A DNA stretch of 64,000 bases, from positions 191,238 to 255,237 of the forward strand of contig JANNXJ010000053.1 in assembly GCA_031409515.1 (NCBI GenBank), read 5' to 3'. A program made the position numbers and the translations under genes. Below, piece after piece: positions 16,895 through 27,019 of the stretch (the stretch's first letter is position 1; each line of letters starts with the position of its first letter). Below the pieces are notes generated by a model, which was given only the letters and a program-made list of their open reading frames with translations, made no database searches and was not told the origin of the DNA. Source of the DNA: SHZI01 sp031409515 (GTDB lineage Bacteria; Pseudomonadota; Gammaproteobacteria; Steroidobacterales; GCA-2729495).

Positions 16895-16942
16895 TACATC
16901 CCCTCCTCGCGCCAACTATTTCAAGATCACTGATGAGCGTCT

Positions 16943-16956
16943 GTTCGGTAACGAAC
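16943..16956 (-). promoter_or_regulatory. Crp/Fnr-type palindrome between Xer-like gene and ndvB
   Basis: GTCT then GTTCG-GTAA-CGAAC. The AGAC arm and an AATAGT hexamer at 36 nt face the Xer-like operon. Toward the glucan synthase the only -10-like element is TACTCT at 48 nt, one helical turn further. Because the long reading of the glucan synthase would place this site inside the gene, the GTG at 17071 is preferred as its start. Confidence 0.65.
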
Positions 16957-17070
16957 ATTCGCAGCGACCTACGCTGCGGCCAGCGCGTGCTACTCTTTGC
17001 TTGTCTCGTTGCGCGCTGCAGTGGCGAGCCGACGCTCGCCGTTCTCCAGTGCTTCCTTGAGGTCACCCTC

Positions 17071-20000
17071 GTGAAACCAGCCAGGCTGCTGCGATCACTC
17101 GCGCGCCGGCTCGGCGGGCTGCGACTTGCGCGCGTTTCGCCCTGGGACGACGAGAATCTGGTGCGGGCTGAACTCTTCAGCATCGACCGACTCGAGCAAC
17201 ACGCGGCCAGCCTGGCTGTAGCCCAGGAGACCACGCTCACGCCAGTCCGCCGCCCGCCGCTCAGCGCGCGGCTCAGCGCCAATGAAGTGGTACTGCTAAG
17301 CGCCTATCGCGCTATCGCCAGCGCCGTCGATAACGACCGGCTGATTACTCCAGCGGCCGAGTGGCTGCTCGACAACTATCATCTGGTGGAAGCCCAGATT
17401 CGGGAGATCCGGGAGGATCTGCCGCCCGGGTTCTATCGCCAGCTACCGAAGCTCGCGCACGGACCGTTTTGCGGCTACCCGCGCGTGTTCGGCATCGCCT
17501 GGGCCTTCGTTGCCCACACCGACAGCCACTTCGAGCCGGACACGCTGATCCGCTTTGTGCGTGCGTACCAGAAGGTCCAGTGCCTGACCATTGGCGAACT
17601 CTGGGCCGTCGCCATCACACTGCGCATCGTGCTCGTGGAGAATCTGCGGCGCGCTGCTCAGCGCATTCTGAGCGCTCGCACAGCCCGCCAGGAGGCCGAC
17701 GACATTGCGGATCAGTTGCTCGGCGTGAACGGACAAAGCGCAGGTTCGGGCGCCCTGCTCCACCGCTACGGCGATAACGCGACGCTGAACCTGTCTTTCG
17801 TCGTCCAGCTGGTACAGCGCTTGCGCGATCAGGATCCGATCGTCACGCCATCCCTGGTGTGGCTGGAGGAACGGCTTGGGTCCCAGGGGACGACGGTGGA
17901 TGAAGCAGTCCGCGATGAGCATCAGCGGCAGGGTGCGTCAAATGTCACGGTGCGCAACATCATCACGAGCATGCGCCTGATCTCTGACCTGGAATGGTCT
18001 GACTTCTTCGAAAGTGTCAGCCTGGTTGACGAGGCGTTGCGCGGTGGCAGTGACTTTGCGCAGATGGACTTCGCGACCCGCAATCTCTACCGGAGCGCCA
18101 TCGAAGAGCTGGCCCGGGGCTCAAGGTTCACGGAGCTCGAGATTGCGCGCGCCGCGCTGGCCGCAGCGCAGAACGGCTCGTCCCGTCAGCGTGATCCGGG
18201 CTACTACCTCATCGCCGCGGGACGCAGGAGCCTCGAGATTTCCGTCGGCTATCGGGCACCGCTGGGCCTTCGGCCCGGTCGCTGGATGATGGCCCACGGC
18301 GCCGGCCCGTATCTCGGCGCGATCTTTTTGATTGCAGCGCTCCTGCTAGCCCTGCCACTACTGGCTCCCGTTGGCCAGGAACCTGGTGGCTGGACGCTGG
18401 CCGTGCTTTGGCTCCTGGGCCTGCTGCCCGCGCTGGATGCCGGAATGGCCTTCGTCAATGGCGCGGTCACTCGCGGGTTCGGCGCCACCATTCTGCCGGG
18501 TCTGGCCCTGCGGGACGGCGTCCCGCCACCGTTGCGAACTCTGATTGCCGTACCGATCCTGCTGACTTCCCCTGAGGGTGTCGAGGAGGAACTCGAGCGG
18601 CTTGAGATTCACTATCTGGCGTCACCAGAGGGGGAACTCCATTTCGCCCTGCTTTCGGACTGGGTGGATGCAGCAACCGAACACGCTGACGGGGATCAGG
18701 CACTGGTCGAGGCCGCAGTCCGGGGTATCGCCAGGCTCAATGAGCAGTACGGGTCTCTCACGGCAGGTACCCGCTTCATGCTCCTCCACCGCCGGCGGGT
18801 GTGGAGCGAAACCCAGCGGCAATGGATGGGCTGGGAGCGCAAACGCGGCAAGCTCCACGAGCTGAACCGGCTGCTGCGGGGCGCCACCGACACCACCTTC
18901 CTCGACGTCGGCGGGCATGCCGTTGCCGTTCCGGCCGGGGTCCGTTACGTCATCACGCTCGATGCCGACACCCGGCTGCCCCGCGACACGGCCCGCCGGC
19001 TGATCGGCAAACTGGCCCACCCCCTCAATCAGCCCCGGTTCGATGCCGTCAGCGGACGCGTGGTGGAGGGCTATGCCGTGCTCCAGCCGCGGGTCACGCC
19101 AGCCCTGCCAATGGGTCGCGAGGGATCGCTCTTTCAGCGCATTGTCTCGAACTCGCCAGGCCTCGACCCCTATGCAGCCGCCGTATCCGACGTGTACCAG
19201 GACCTCTTCGGCGAAGGATCCTATGCGGGCAAAGGCATCTACGATGTGGACGCATTCGAGGCGGCGCTGGCGGGTCGGGCGGCCGAAGGCACGCTCCTCA
19301 GCCACGATCTCTTCGAGGGTCTGTTTGCCCGGGCCGGGCTTGTGTCTGACATCGAAGTCGTCGAGGACTTTCCAGCACGCTACGACGTGGCCGCTGCCCG
19401 CCAGCATCGCTGGGCGCGGGGCGACTGGCAACTACTCCCGTGGCTTCTCGGGCGGCACCACGCGTCCCAGGGTGATCGGCGCGCCAAGGGCCTCCCGCTG
19501 ATCAGCCGCTGGAAGATGCTGGACAACCTGCGCCGGAGCCTGACGGCGCCCGCAACCTTCCTGGCGTTGGCGGCTGGATGGCTCCTGCCGCTGGAGTCCG
19601 CGCTGCTCTGGACAGGTTTCATCCTCGCGACAATGGCGTTGCCGATATTTCTGCCGGGCGTTGCGACCCTGTTGCCCGGACGGGCGGGCATCACGCGGCG
19701 CAGCCATCTGCGCGCCCTCGGCAAGGATCTCAGGCTCGCCGTGGGACAGTTCCTGGTCCAGACCACGTTTCTCCCGCATCAGGCCTGGCTGATGGTGGAC
19801 GCCATCAGTCGGACCCTGTTCCGGCTGTACGTGAGCCACCGCAACCTTCTCGAGTGGGTCACCGCGGCCCAGGCGTCGGTCCGGGTCAGGCTCAACGTTG
19901 CCACTGTGTATCGCCGCATGAGCGGGGGTACTGCCCTGACCCTCATGGCGCTACTGGCCGTCTACCTCACCGGCAGCCCTGCTCTGTGGATTGCGGCAAC

Positions 20001-23000
20001 CTTCACCCTGCTGTGGCTGGCCGCTCCGGCGCTCGCCCTGTGGATCAGCCGGTCTCCACCAATCCCCAGGCATCTGCTGATCGCCGAGCCGGATGCGCAG
20101 GCGCTGCGCCTGGTCGCGCGGCGGACGTGGCGCTTCTTCGAAAGCTTCGTCACCGCGGAAGATCACATGCTTCCCCCTGACAACTTCCAGGAGGACCCGA
20201 ACCCGGTGCTGGCCCATCGCACCTCCCCGACAAACATCGGCCTCTATCTGCTGTCCATCGTCAGCGCCCGGGATATGGGCTGGATCGGGACCGTCGAGGC
20301 CCTGGAGCGGCTGGAGGTAACGCTCGAAACCATGGGCCGGCTTCAACGGTGTCACGGCCATTTCTACAATTGGTACGACACCCGCGACCTTCGTCCCCTG
20401 GAGCCACGCTATGTCTCCTCTGTCGACAGCGGCAACCTGGCTGCACATCTGATCACCGTGGCCAACGCCGCTCGCGAGTGGGTCGATACAGCGGTGAGAC
20501 CCGGCAACCTGGCCGTCGGCGCGGTGGATGCGCTGTCCCTTACCCGGCAGGCGTTACTGGCACTACCCGACCATCTGCGGAAGCAGTCCACGCTGTGCCG
20601 GCAGCTCGACGCACAGCTGGATACGCTAGCCACTGGCTTGCGCGGCATCAACGTCGACCGGGGCGATCAGGCTGCCCAGCTCCAGGAGATTACGCCTGAC
20701 GCAGCCACGCTCGTGGACATCGCGAGGACGCTTGCCAGTGACACCCGTGATGACGCCTGGAGCGACCTGCTTTTCTGGTCGGATGCCACCCATCGCACTA
20801 TCGAGAGCTGGCACAGAGACGCCAGGCGGACGCCGGAAGCGTTGACCGTGCTCCGGAAGCGCATCGTCTCGGTGTCGACGGCCACCAGGGCCATGGCCTT
20901 CGCGATGGATTTCGGGTTTCTCATTGATCCGCAGCGCAGGCTGCTGTCCATTGGCTTCCGCGACTCAGACGGTACGCTCGACCCGAGTTGCTACGATCTG
21001 CTGGCTTCCGAAGCCCGCCTGGCGAGCTTCATCGCCATCGCCAAGGGTGACGTTGCCAGCCGGCACTGGTTTCGCCTTGGCAGGCAGGTCACGCCCGTGG
21101 GCCATGGGGCCGCACTGATTTCCTGGTCGGGATCGATGTTTGAGTACCTGATGCCCTCACTCGTGATGCGTGCGCCTGCCGGAAGTCTCCTGGAGTACAC
21201 CAGCCGGCTGATCGTGCAGCGTCAGATCAGTTACGGGGAAGAACTGGGCTTGCCCTGGGGCATCTCCGAGTCGGCTTACAACGCGCGGGACATGGAATTC
21301 ACTTATCAGTACTCGAATTTCGGCGTGCCGGGGCTGGGGCTCAAACGCGGGCTGAGCGCGGATGCCGTGGTCGCGCCCTACGCCACAGCGCTCGCGGCAA
21401 TGGTCGACCCGGAACAGGCGACACGCAATCTTGCCCGCCTCGCCGACCTGGGCGCGCTGGGCCGCTACGGCTTCTACGAAGCCCTGGACTACACCCGGAG
21501 CCGTTTGCCAGACGGCGCGCGTGTTGCAGTGGTCCGGGCGTTCATGGCCCACCACCAGGGCATGACCATCGTGGCCATCGCCAACGTGGTACTTCACGGC
21601 ATCATGCGCGCGAGGTTCCATGCCGAACCGAGAGTCCAGGCAACGGAACTTCTGCTGCAGGAGCGGTCCCCGCGGGATGTCTCGGTCTCTCACCCCCAGA
21701 CCGGGGAAGTCCGCGCGCCCGCGCGGATCGACGATGCTCCGCTCGCGGACGTCCGCCGGCTCAGCACCGTGCACGAAGCCACGCCCCAGGTGCACCTGCT
21801 CTCGAACGGCCGCTATGCAGTGATGGTTACGGCTGCCGGGTCGGGGTACAGCCGCTGGAATGATCTTGGCATCACGCGGTGGCGTGAAGACCTGACGCGC
21901 GACGATACCGGCAGCTACATCTTTCTCCGCGACGTCGAGAGTGGTCGGGTGTGGTCGGCCGGTTACCAGCCCTGTGGCGTGGAACCCGATTCCTATCAGG
22001 TGTGCTTCACCGAAGATCGTGCCGAGTTCCTGCGCACTGACGCGCAGATCACGACCGCACTGGAAATCGTGGTCTCGCCAGAAGACGACGCCGAGGTACG
22101 CCACCTCTCCATCACGAACAACAGCAGCCGCACGCAGGACATCGAGGTGACCTCCTATTCAGAGCTCGTTCTCGCGCCGCCGTCGGCGGACTCGGCACAC
22201 CAGGCCTTTACGAAACTCTTCGTGCAGACGGAGTACATTGCCCGACAGGGTGCCATTCTGGCGACGCGCCGCAAGCGCTCACCCGGGGAACAGGACATCT
22301 GGGCGGCACACCATGCTGTCGTTGAGGCCGAGGTGGTGGGGACGCCGGAGGTGGAAACCGACCGGGCGCGGTTCCTGGGCCGCGGCCATGAGGTCCGCGC
22401 GCCGCTCTCTGTGATGGATGGCAGGCGCCTGTCGAATACGGTTGGGACGGTGCTCGACCCGGTTTTCGCCCTGCGCTATCGGGTCCGGATTGCCGCAGGC
22501 GGGACGGCACGGCTGGCCTTCTGGACGGTCGTCGCACCATCGCGAGCCGCCGTGCTGGATCTCCTCGACAAACACCACGATGCCAACGCCTTCGTGCGCG
22601 CCGGCACGCTGGCCTGGACCCAGGCGCAGGTGCAGTTGCGCCATCTGGGCATAACGGCGCTCGAGGCGAGCCTGTTCCAGCGCCTGGCCGGGCACGTGCT
22701 GTACGCCGACGCGTCACTCCGCTCGTCCCCGGACACGATCCGCCGGGGGAGCGGCGGACCCGCGGGGCTGTGGAGCCAGGGCATATCGGGCGACCTGCCG
22801 ATCGTGCTGCTCCGGATCGGCGACGTGGATGACATCGCCATTGCCCACCAGCTGCTGCAGGCCCACGAGTACTGGCGAATGAAACAGCTGGCCGTTGACG
22901 TCGTGATACTGAATGAGCGGGCCGCTTCCTACATTCAGGACCTGCAGGTCGCCCTGGAGACTTTGGTCCGCGCGAGCCAGGCCTGCGGACCCTCCGCGAC

Positions 23001-25683
23001 GGACCGGGCGCGGGGCTGCGTCTACATTCTCCGTAGCGACCTCATCCCGGCCGAGACGCAGGCCCTGCTCTCCTCGGTTGCTCGGGTGGTGCTGATGGCC
23101 CAGCGAGGCAGTCTGGCGGATCAGCTGGATCGCGCCCGAAGGCCTCCCCTGAACGCACCGCGTACCACGCCACGCCGGGCGCCGGCCACGGCCAGTGCCC
23201 TGACGGGTAGTGCCGTGACGGGTCCAGCACCACAGACCCTCGAGTACTTCAACGGGCTCGGCGGCTTTGCGGCGAGCGGCAGCGAATACGTCACCCTGCT
23301 GGGGCCAGGACAGTCCACGCCCGCTCCGTGGCTCAACGTCGTCGCCAACCCCTGCTTTGGCTTCCAGGTTGCCGCAGAGGGCAGCGGCTTCACCTGGTCC
23401 GTGAACAGCCGGGAGAATCAGCTGACCCCCTGGTCGAACGACCCCGTCACCGATCGCCCGGGCGAGGTCATCTACCTGCGGGACGAGCACACCGGGGACG
23501 TCTGGGGCCCCACGGCGGCGCCCGGTCACGACCCGGTTGCGTTCTACGCCGCGCGCCATGGGCAGGGGTACAGCCGTTTCACGCACGAATCCCACGGCGT
23601 GGCCCTCGAGTTGTTGATGTATGTGCCTCTGGACGACCCCATCAAGATCTCGCGCCTGAAAATCCGCAATACCTCCGGGAGAGCCCGCCGGCTGTCAGTC
23701 ACGGCCTACGTCGAGTGGGTTCTGGGCCCATCGCGAGCTACCAGCGGACCCTTTATCGTGACCGAAATGGACGCCACTACAAATGCCATGTTCGCGCGCA
23801 ATCCCTGGAACAGCACATTCGGGTCCCGGGTGGCCTTTGCCGACCTGGCTGGCCGGCAAACCGACTGGACCGGGGACCGGCGGGAGTTTCTCGGGCGCCA
23901 TGGCTCGCTGGCGGAACCGGCCGCCCTCTTTAGTCCCGGCAACCTTTCCCGACGGGTCGGGGCCGGACTGGATCCCTGCGGCGCCCTCCAGACCGCCATC
24001 AGCCTCGACATCGGCGCGGCCGTGGAGATCGTATTCTTCCTGGGCGAGGCCGCCGATACGGCAACAGCCCAGGCTCTGGTCGGGCGCTATCGGTCAGCGG
24101 ATCTGGATGCCGTTTATCGCAGTGTGGTCGAGCACTGGGACCAGGTTCTCGGCGTTGTCCAGGTCAGGACGCCAGACCGGGCCATGGATATTGTTCTCAA
24201 CCGCTGGATGCTTTATCAGACCCTCGTGTGCCGCCTCTGGGCCCGGTCGGCGTTCTACCAGGCAAGCGGCGCCTACGGCTTTCGCGATCAGCTGCAGGAT
24301 GGCATGGCGCTGGCCATCTCGAGGCCGGCGCTGACCCGGGAGCATCTGCTGCGGGCTGCCGGGAGGCAATTCACCACGGGCGATGTGCAGCACTGGTGGC
24401 TGCCGACGACCGGTCGGGGGGTTCGCACCCGCATCTCCGACGACCGGGTCTGGCTGGCCCATGCGGTCGCCCACTATGTCGAGACGACCAGCGACAACTC
24501 AGTGCTCGAGGAACAGGTGCCGTTCATTGAAGGCCCGGTGTTGCGCCCCGGTGAGAATGACGCGTTCTTCCATCCGGTCGTTTCGGCTGAGCAGGCGTCG
24601 CTTTTCGAGCACTGCGCCCGCGCCCTTGACCAGAGTCTCGCGGTTGGCGAGCACGGCCTGCCGCTGATCGGCACCGGCGACTGGAACGACGGGATGAACC
24701 GGGTCGGCGAGCTGGGCCGGGGCGAAAGCATCTGGCTGGGCTGGTTTCTGTACGCGACGCTGGAGACCTTCGTGCCGCTGGCGCAGCGCCGTGGTGAAGA
24801 AGCGCGCAGCGCACGGTGGCTTGCCCACGCCGCGGCACTCCAGGTCGCGCTCGAGCGGGAGGGCTGGGATGGCAACTGGTATCGCCGGGGTTACTTCGAT
24901 GACGGCACGCCGCTTGGCTCGGCGACCAGCGACGAGTGCCAGATCGATTCGATCGCCCAGTCCTGGAGCGTCATTTCCCGGGCAGCGGAACCAGGGCGCG
25001 CAACGCGGGCCATGGCGGCGCTGGACGAGCACCTGATACGCCGCGATAGCGGCCTGGCCTTGCTGTTCGCGCCGCCCTTCGACCGTACCCGGCTCGATCC
25101 GGGTTACATCAAGGGCTACCCGCCCGGGATCCGGGAAAATGGCGGGCAGTACACCCATGCCGCGACCTGGTCGGTGCTGGCCTTTGCCCAGCTCGGCCAG
25201 GCGGATAAGGCCATGGAGTTGTTCTCACTGATCAATCCGGTCAACCGCACGACTACGCGCGCCGCCGTTCATCGCTACAAGGTTGAGCCCTACGTGGTGG
25301 CTGCAGATGTCTACTCCGTGGCACCGCATGCCGGACGCGGTGGCTGGACCTGGTACACCGGCTCGGCCGGCTGGTTGTACCGGGCCGGGCTCGAGGGGAT
25401 TCTGGGGTTTCATCTGCAGGGCGATCAATTGCGGCTTGCGCCCTGCATTCCCGCGCACTGGCCGGGCTTCGAGATCATCTTCAGATACCACGCCACGCGC
25501 TACGAGATTGTCGTGGAGAACCCCGCGGGTGCCAGCGGTGGCGTGGGCTACCTGGAGGTGGATGGGCAACCGCTCCCGGAGGGGTCGACCACGATAACGC
25601 TGGTGGATGACGGAACCCCACACCGGGTCCGGATTACCCTGGGCGATCGCCGCCAGCGGAATCAGGACACGCCGTCCGGTTGA
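17071..25683 (+). CDS. ndvB: Cyclic beta-glucan synthase, NdvB type (GT84-GH94)
   Basis: About 2,870 residues from GTG 17071 (GAGG upstream); an upstream start at 16933 is unlikely. Membrane segments near 18290-18440 and 18520 precede a GT84 domain with the LDADTRLP motif at 18958-18981 and QHRWARGDW at 19402. More membrane segments lie at ~19550-19700 and 19940-20050. A glucoamylase-like domain covers ~20900-21600 (WGISESAYN, HHQGMT). Two GT36-type super-sandwich domains follow (~21800-22400, 23300-23900). A GH94 phosphorylase-like domain has DVQHWWLP and GTGDWNDGMN at ~24670. Such enzymes polymerise UDP-glucose on themselves, trim by phosphorolysis and cyclise the glucan, which goes to the periplasm for osmoadaptation or host contact. 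Linkage type is inferred from family. Confidence 0.93.
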   Translation: MKPARLLRSLARRLGGLRLARVSPWDDENLVRAELFSIDRLEQHAASLAVAQETTLTPVRRPPLSARLSANEVVLLSAYRAIASAVDNDRLITPAAEWLLDNYHLVEAQIREIREDLPPGFYRQLPKLAHGPFCGYPRVFGIAWAFVAHTDSHFEPDTLIRFVRAYQKVQCLTIGELWAVAITLRIVLVENLRRAAQRILSARTARQEADDIADQLLGVNGQSAGSGALLHRYGDNATLNLSFVVQLVQRLRDQDPIVTPSLVWLEERLGSQGTTVDEAVRDEHQRQGASNVTVRNIITSMRLISDLEWSDFFESVSLVDEALRGGSDFAQMDFATRNLYRSAIEELARGSRFTELEIARAALAAAQNGSSRQRDPGYYLIAAGRRSLEISVGYRAPLGLRPGRWMMAHGAGPYLGAIFLIAALLLALPLLAPVGQEPGGWTLAVLWLLGLLPALDAGMAFVNGAVTRGFGATILPGLALRDGVPPPLRTLIAVPILLTSPEGVEEELERLEIHYLASPEGELHFALLSDWVDAATEHADGDQALVEAAVRGIARLNEQYGSLTAGTRFMLLHRRRVWSETQRQWMGWERKRGKLHELNRLLRGATDTTFLDVGGHAVAVPAGVRYVITLDADTRLPRDTARRLIGKLAHPLNQPRFDAVSGRVVEGYAVLQPRVTPALPMGREGSLFQRIVSNSPGLDPYAAAVSDVYQDLFGEGSYAGKGIYDVDAFEAALAGRAAEGTLLSHDLFEGLFARAGLVSDIEVVEDFPARYDVAAARQHRWARGDWQLLPWLLGRHHASQGDRRAKGLPLISRWKMLDNLRRSLTAPATFLALAAGWLLPLESALLWTGFILATMALPIFLPGVATLLPGRAGITRRSHLRALGKDLRLAVGQFLVQTTFLPHQAWLMVDAISRTLFRLYVSHRNLLEWVTAAQASVRVRLNVATVYRRMSGGTALTLMALLAVYLTGSPALWIAATFTLLWLAAPALALWISRSPPIPRHLLIAEPDAQALRLVARRTWRFFESFVTAEDHMLPPDNFQEDPNPVLAHRTSPTNIGLYLLSIVSARDMGWIGTVEALERLEVTLETMGRLQRCHGHFYNWYDTRDLRPLEPRYVSSVDSGNLAAHLITVANAAREWVDTAVRPGNLAVGAVDALSLTRQALLALPDHLRKQSTLCRQLDAQLDTLATGLRGINVDRGDQAAQLQEITPDAATLVDIARTLASDTRDDAWSDLLFWSDATHRTIESWHRDARRTPEALTVLRKRIVSVSTATRAMAFAMDFGFLIDPQRRLLSIGFRDSDGTLDPSCYDLLASEARLASFIAIAKGDVASRHWFRLGRQVTPVGHGAALISWSGSMFEYLMPSLVMRAPAGSLLEYTSRLIVQRQISYGEELGLPWGISESAYNARDMEFTYQYSNFGVPGLGLKRGLSADAVVAPYATALAAMVDPEQATRNLARLADLGALGRYGFYEALDYTRSRLPDGARVAVVRAFMAHHQGMTIVAIANVVLHGIMRARFHAEPRVQATELLLQERSPRDVSVSHPQTGEVRAPARIDDAPLADVRRLSTVHEATPQVHLLSNGRYAVMVTAAGSGYSRWNDLGITRWREDLTRDDTGSYIFLRDVESGRVWSAGYQPCGVEPDSYQVCFTEDRAEFLRTDAQITTALEIVVSPEDDAEVRHLSITNNSSRTQDIEVTSYSELVLAPPSADSAHQAFTKLFVQTEYIARQGAILATRRKRSPGEQDIWAAHHAVVEAEVVGTPEVETDRARFLGRGHEVRAPLSVMDGRRLSNTVGTVLDPVFALRYRVRIAAGGTARLAFWTVVAPSRAAVLDLLDKHHDANAFVRAGTLAWTQAQVQLRHLGITALEASLFQRLAGHVLYADASLRSSPDTIRRGSGGPAGLWSQGISGDLPIVLLRIGDVDDIAIAHQLLQAHEYWRMKQLAVDVVILNERAASYIQDLQVALETLVRASQACGPSATDRARGCVYILRSDLIPAETQALLSSVARVVLMAQRGSLADQLDRARRPPLNAPRTTPRRAPATASALTGSAVTGPAPQTLEYFNGLGGFAASGSEYVTLLGPGQSTPAPWLNVVANPCFGFQVAAEGSGFTWSVNSRENQLTPWSNDPVTDRPGEVIYLRDEHTGDVWGPTAAPGHDPVAFYAARHGQGYSRFTHESHGVALELLMYVPLDDPIKISRLKIRNTSGRARRLSVTAYVEWVLGPSRATSGPFIVTEMDATTNAMFARNPWNSTFGSRVAFADLAGRQTDWTGDRREFLGRHGSLAEPAALFSPGNLSRRVGAGLDPCGALQTAISLDIGAAVEIVFFLGEAADTATAQALVGRYRSADLDAVYRSVVEHWDQVLGVVQVRTPDRAMDIVLNRWMLYQTLVCRLWARSAFYQASGAYGFRDQLQDGMALAISRPALTREHLLRAAGRQFTTGDVQHWWLPTTGRGVRTRISDDRVWLAHAVAHYVETTSDNSVLEEQVPFIEGPVLRPGENDAFFHPVVSAEQASLFEHCARALDQSLAVGEHGLPLIGTGDWNDGMNRVGELGRGESIWLGWFLYATLETFVPLAQRRGEEARSARWLAHAAALQVALEREGWDGNWYRRGYFDDGTPLGSATSDECQIDSIAQSWSVISRAAEPGRATRAMAALDEHLIRRDSGLALLFAPPFDRTRLDPGYIKGYPPGIRENGGQYTHAATWSVLAFAQLGQADKAMELFSLINPVNRTTTRAAVHRYKVEPYVVAADVYSVAPHAGRGGWTWYTGSAGWLYRAGLEGILGFHLQGDQLRLAPCIPAHWPGFEIIFRYHATRYEIVVENPAGASGGVGYLEVDGQPLPEGSTTITLVDDGTPHRVRITLGDRRQRNQDTPSG

Positions 25684-27019
25684 CGCGCCCCGCCCCTTTA
25701 GGCTCGTCCCTGCCCGTGGTAAATGGCAGCACGGCAGCCAGCCCCGAAGAGGACAGATACTCGGATCGACCCTGGCACGCGCGGGCGATAAGCGCTGTCA
25801 CGCGCTGGCGTTCGCCGGCTGTCGACCGAGCCCCTGGTGCGGCCGCGTCAGCCGCTTCGGTGCCTTTCTCCATGACCTGCCGGCGTGCGGGATTAGAGAG
25901 CCAGGCATGGTGCCCCTCGGCCAGCGGGTACACGCGACGCTTCAAATCCCCCACTAGCCGCCGCCAGAAGAAAGGCGTCCCGATCCGGTAGATCTGCGCG
26001 TTGCGGGTTACTGACATCTGCGCCCGCCATCGCGCCTTGAAATAGCCGAAGCCCGAAAGCAGGTTAAAGAAGTCGTAGCGGCCGTCGATGGCTTGACGCA
26101 TGCCCATCAGCAACACTGCTGATCCCGGGGCCAGCCGGCTGAAAGACTGGTCAAAGACGATATGCAAGGCGTACAGCCCTTGCTCGAATGCCCCGGTAAT
26201 CAGCCCCGCGACAGGTATGCCGTCAAGGAACACCAGGTGGATGGACACCCGCATTGGCTGGCGGGCGTCAAGCAGGTCCGTGAAGTACCCGGCCCATTGA
26301 GGATGCCGCCCGATGGCAACTCCGGGGAGCGACTTCCAGCTGCGCCGCTCGACGCTTCGATAAAGCTCGAAGAGCGCCGGAGTGACCGCGGGGTCCGATG
26401 AAGCCACGTACTCGACGTCCCCTGCCGCCAGAAGGCTGCGCATCTGGCGACTGACGTTGGAGCGGAACCTCTTTGAGAATGACTTGAAGTATGCGTCCAG
26501 CGTGAGCCCGTGTATTGGAATAGTGCCGTTGTCCATACTCGGCCATTGGCGTACGGCATACCCGTGCAGGTCTACGGTCACCGGTGGCGGGAACAGGTGC
26601 GATGCGGCGTCCTGCTGACGAAATTCGAGGAAGGTCCATTCCCGCTTGCGCTTCAGCAGGTAGGCATAGAACGCTTCGCTGGCCGCCCGGGCATTTTCGG
26701 GCCGGGCCACCAGTTGCGGTCTGTCGGCATCGTGGGTCACCAGGAAGTCGAGCTTGGACGCGCGCAGGCCCATAACCCTGTGTTCTTGCTGCTTGAGCGC
26801 CAGGTACCCGACGAGGCGGTTGGCGTCGAAGGCGGCGAGGAACCACAGTTTCATCCCGTCCCGACCTGGCGGGTTGACCTCGTTGTGCTGGAGAAACGCT
26901 TCGAAGAACTCAAAGGACGAGAACGGATCCGGGCGTGCACAGTTGCGATTCAACGCGTTGATCTCATCGCGGAGGTATGCCGCCTCCTTGAGCGAGTCGA
27001 AACAGCGTACCTCAATCAA
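25634..27019 (-). CDS. GNAT-fold acyltransferase (CelD/BcsL-like)
   Basis: 461 residues from a TTG at 27019 that overlaps the upstream stop as TTGA, giving translational coupling; a longer frame to 27358 runs antisense-like through the previous gene and is not real. The central GNAT fold (PF13480-like) shows WTFLEFRQQDAASHLF, YFKSFSKRFRSNVSRQMRSL, SWKSLPGVAIG, FLDGIPVAGLITG and FFNLLSGFGYFKARW. CelD/BcsL-type proteins sit in polysaccharide clusters and are thought to acylate sugars or lipids. The low-complexity C-terminal tail overlaps the 3' end of the glucan synthase by 50 bp antisense. The cupin-like partner upstream suggests a two-gene modification unit. Confidence 0.75.
   Translation of the reverse strand: MIEVRCFDSLKEAAYLRDEINALNRNCARPDPFSSFEFFEAFLQHNEVNPPGRDGMKLWFLAAFDANRLVGYLALKQQEHRVMGLRASKLDFLVTHDADRPQLVARPENARAASEAFYAYLLKRKREWTFLEFRQQDAASHLFPPPVTVDLHGYAVRQWPSMDNGTIPIHGLTLDAYFKSFSKRFRSNVSRQMRSLLAAGDVEYVASSDPAVTPALFELYRSVERRSWKSLPGVAIGRHPQWAGYFTDLLDARQPMRVSIHLVFLDGIPVAGLITGAFEQGLYALHIVFDQSFSRLAPGSAVLLMGMRQAIDGRYDFFNLLSGFGYFKARWRAQMSVTRNAQIYRIGTPFFWRRLVGDLKRRVYPLAEGHHAWLSNPARRQVMEKGTEAADAAAPGARSTAGERQRVTALIARACQGRSEYLSSSGLAAVLPFTTGRDEPKGAGRVNRTACPDSAGGDRPG

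Noticed and set aside
16933..17070. Longer glucan-synthase start upstream of GTG 17071
   Set aside because: The extra 46 residues are unlike the family N-terminus and would contain the 16943 palindrome; GAGG before GTG 17071 gives a better start.
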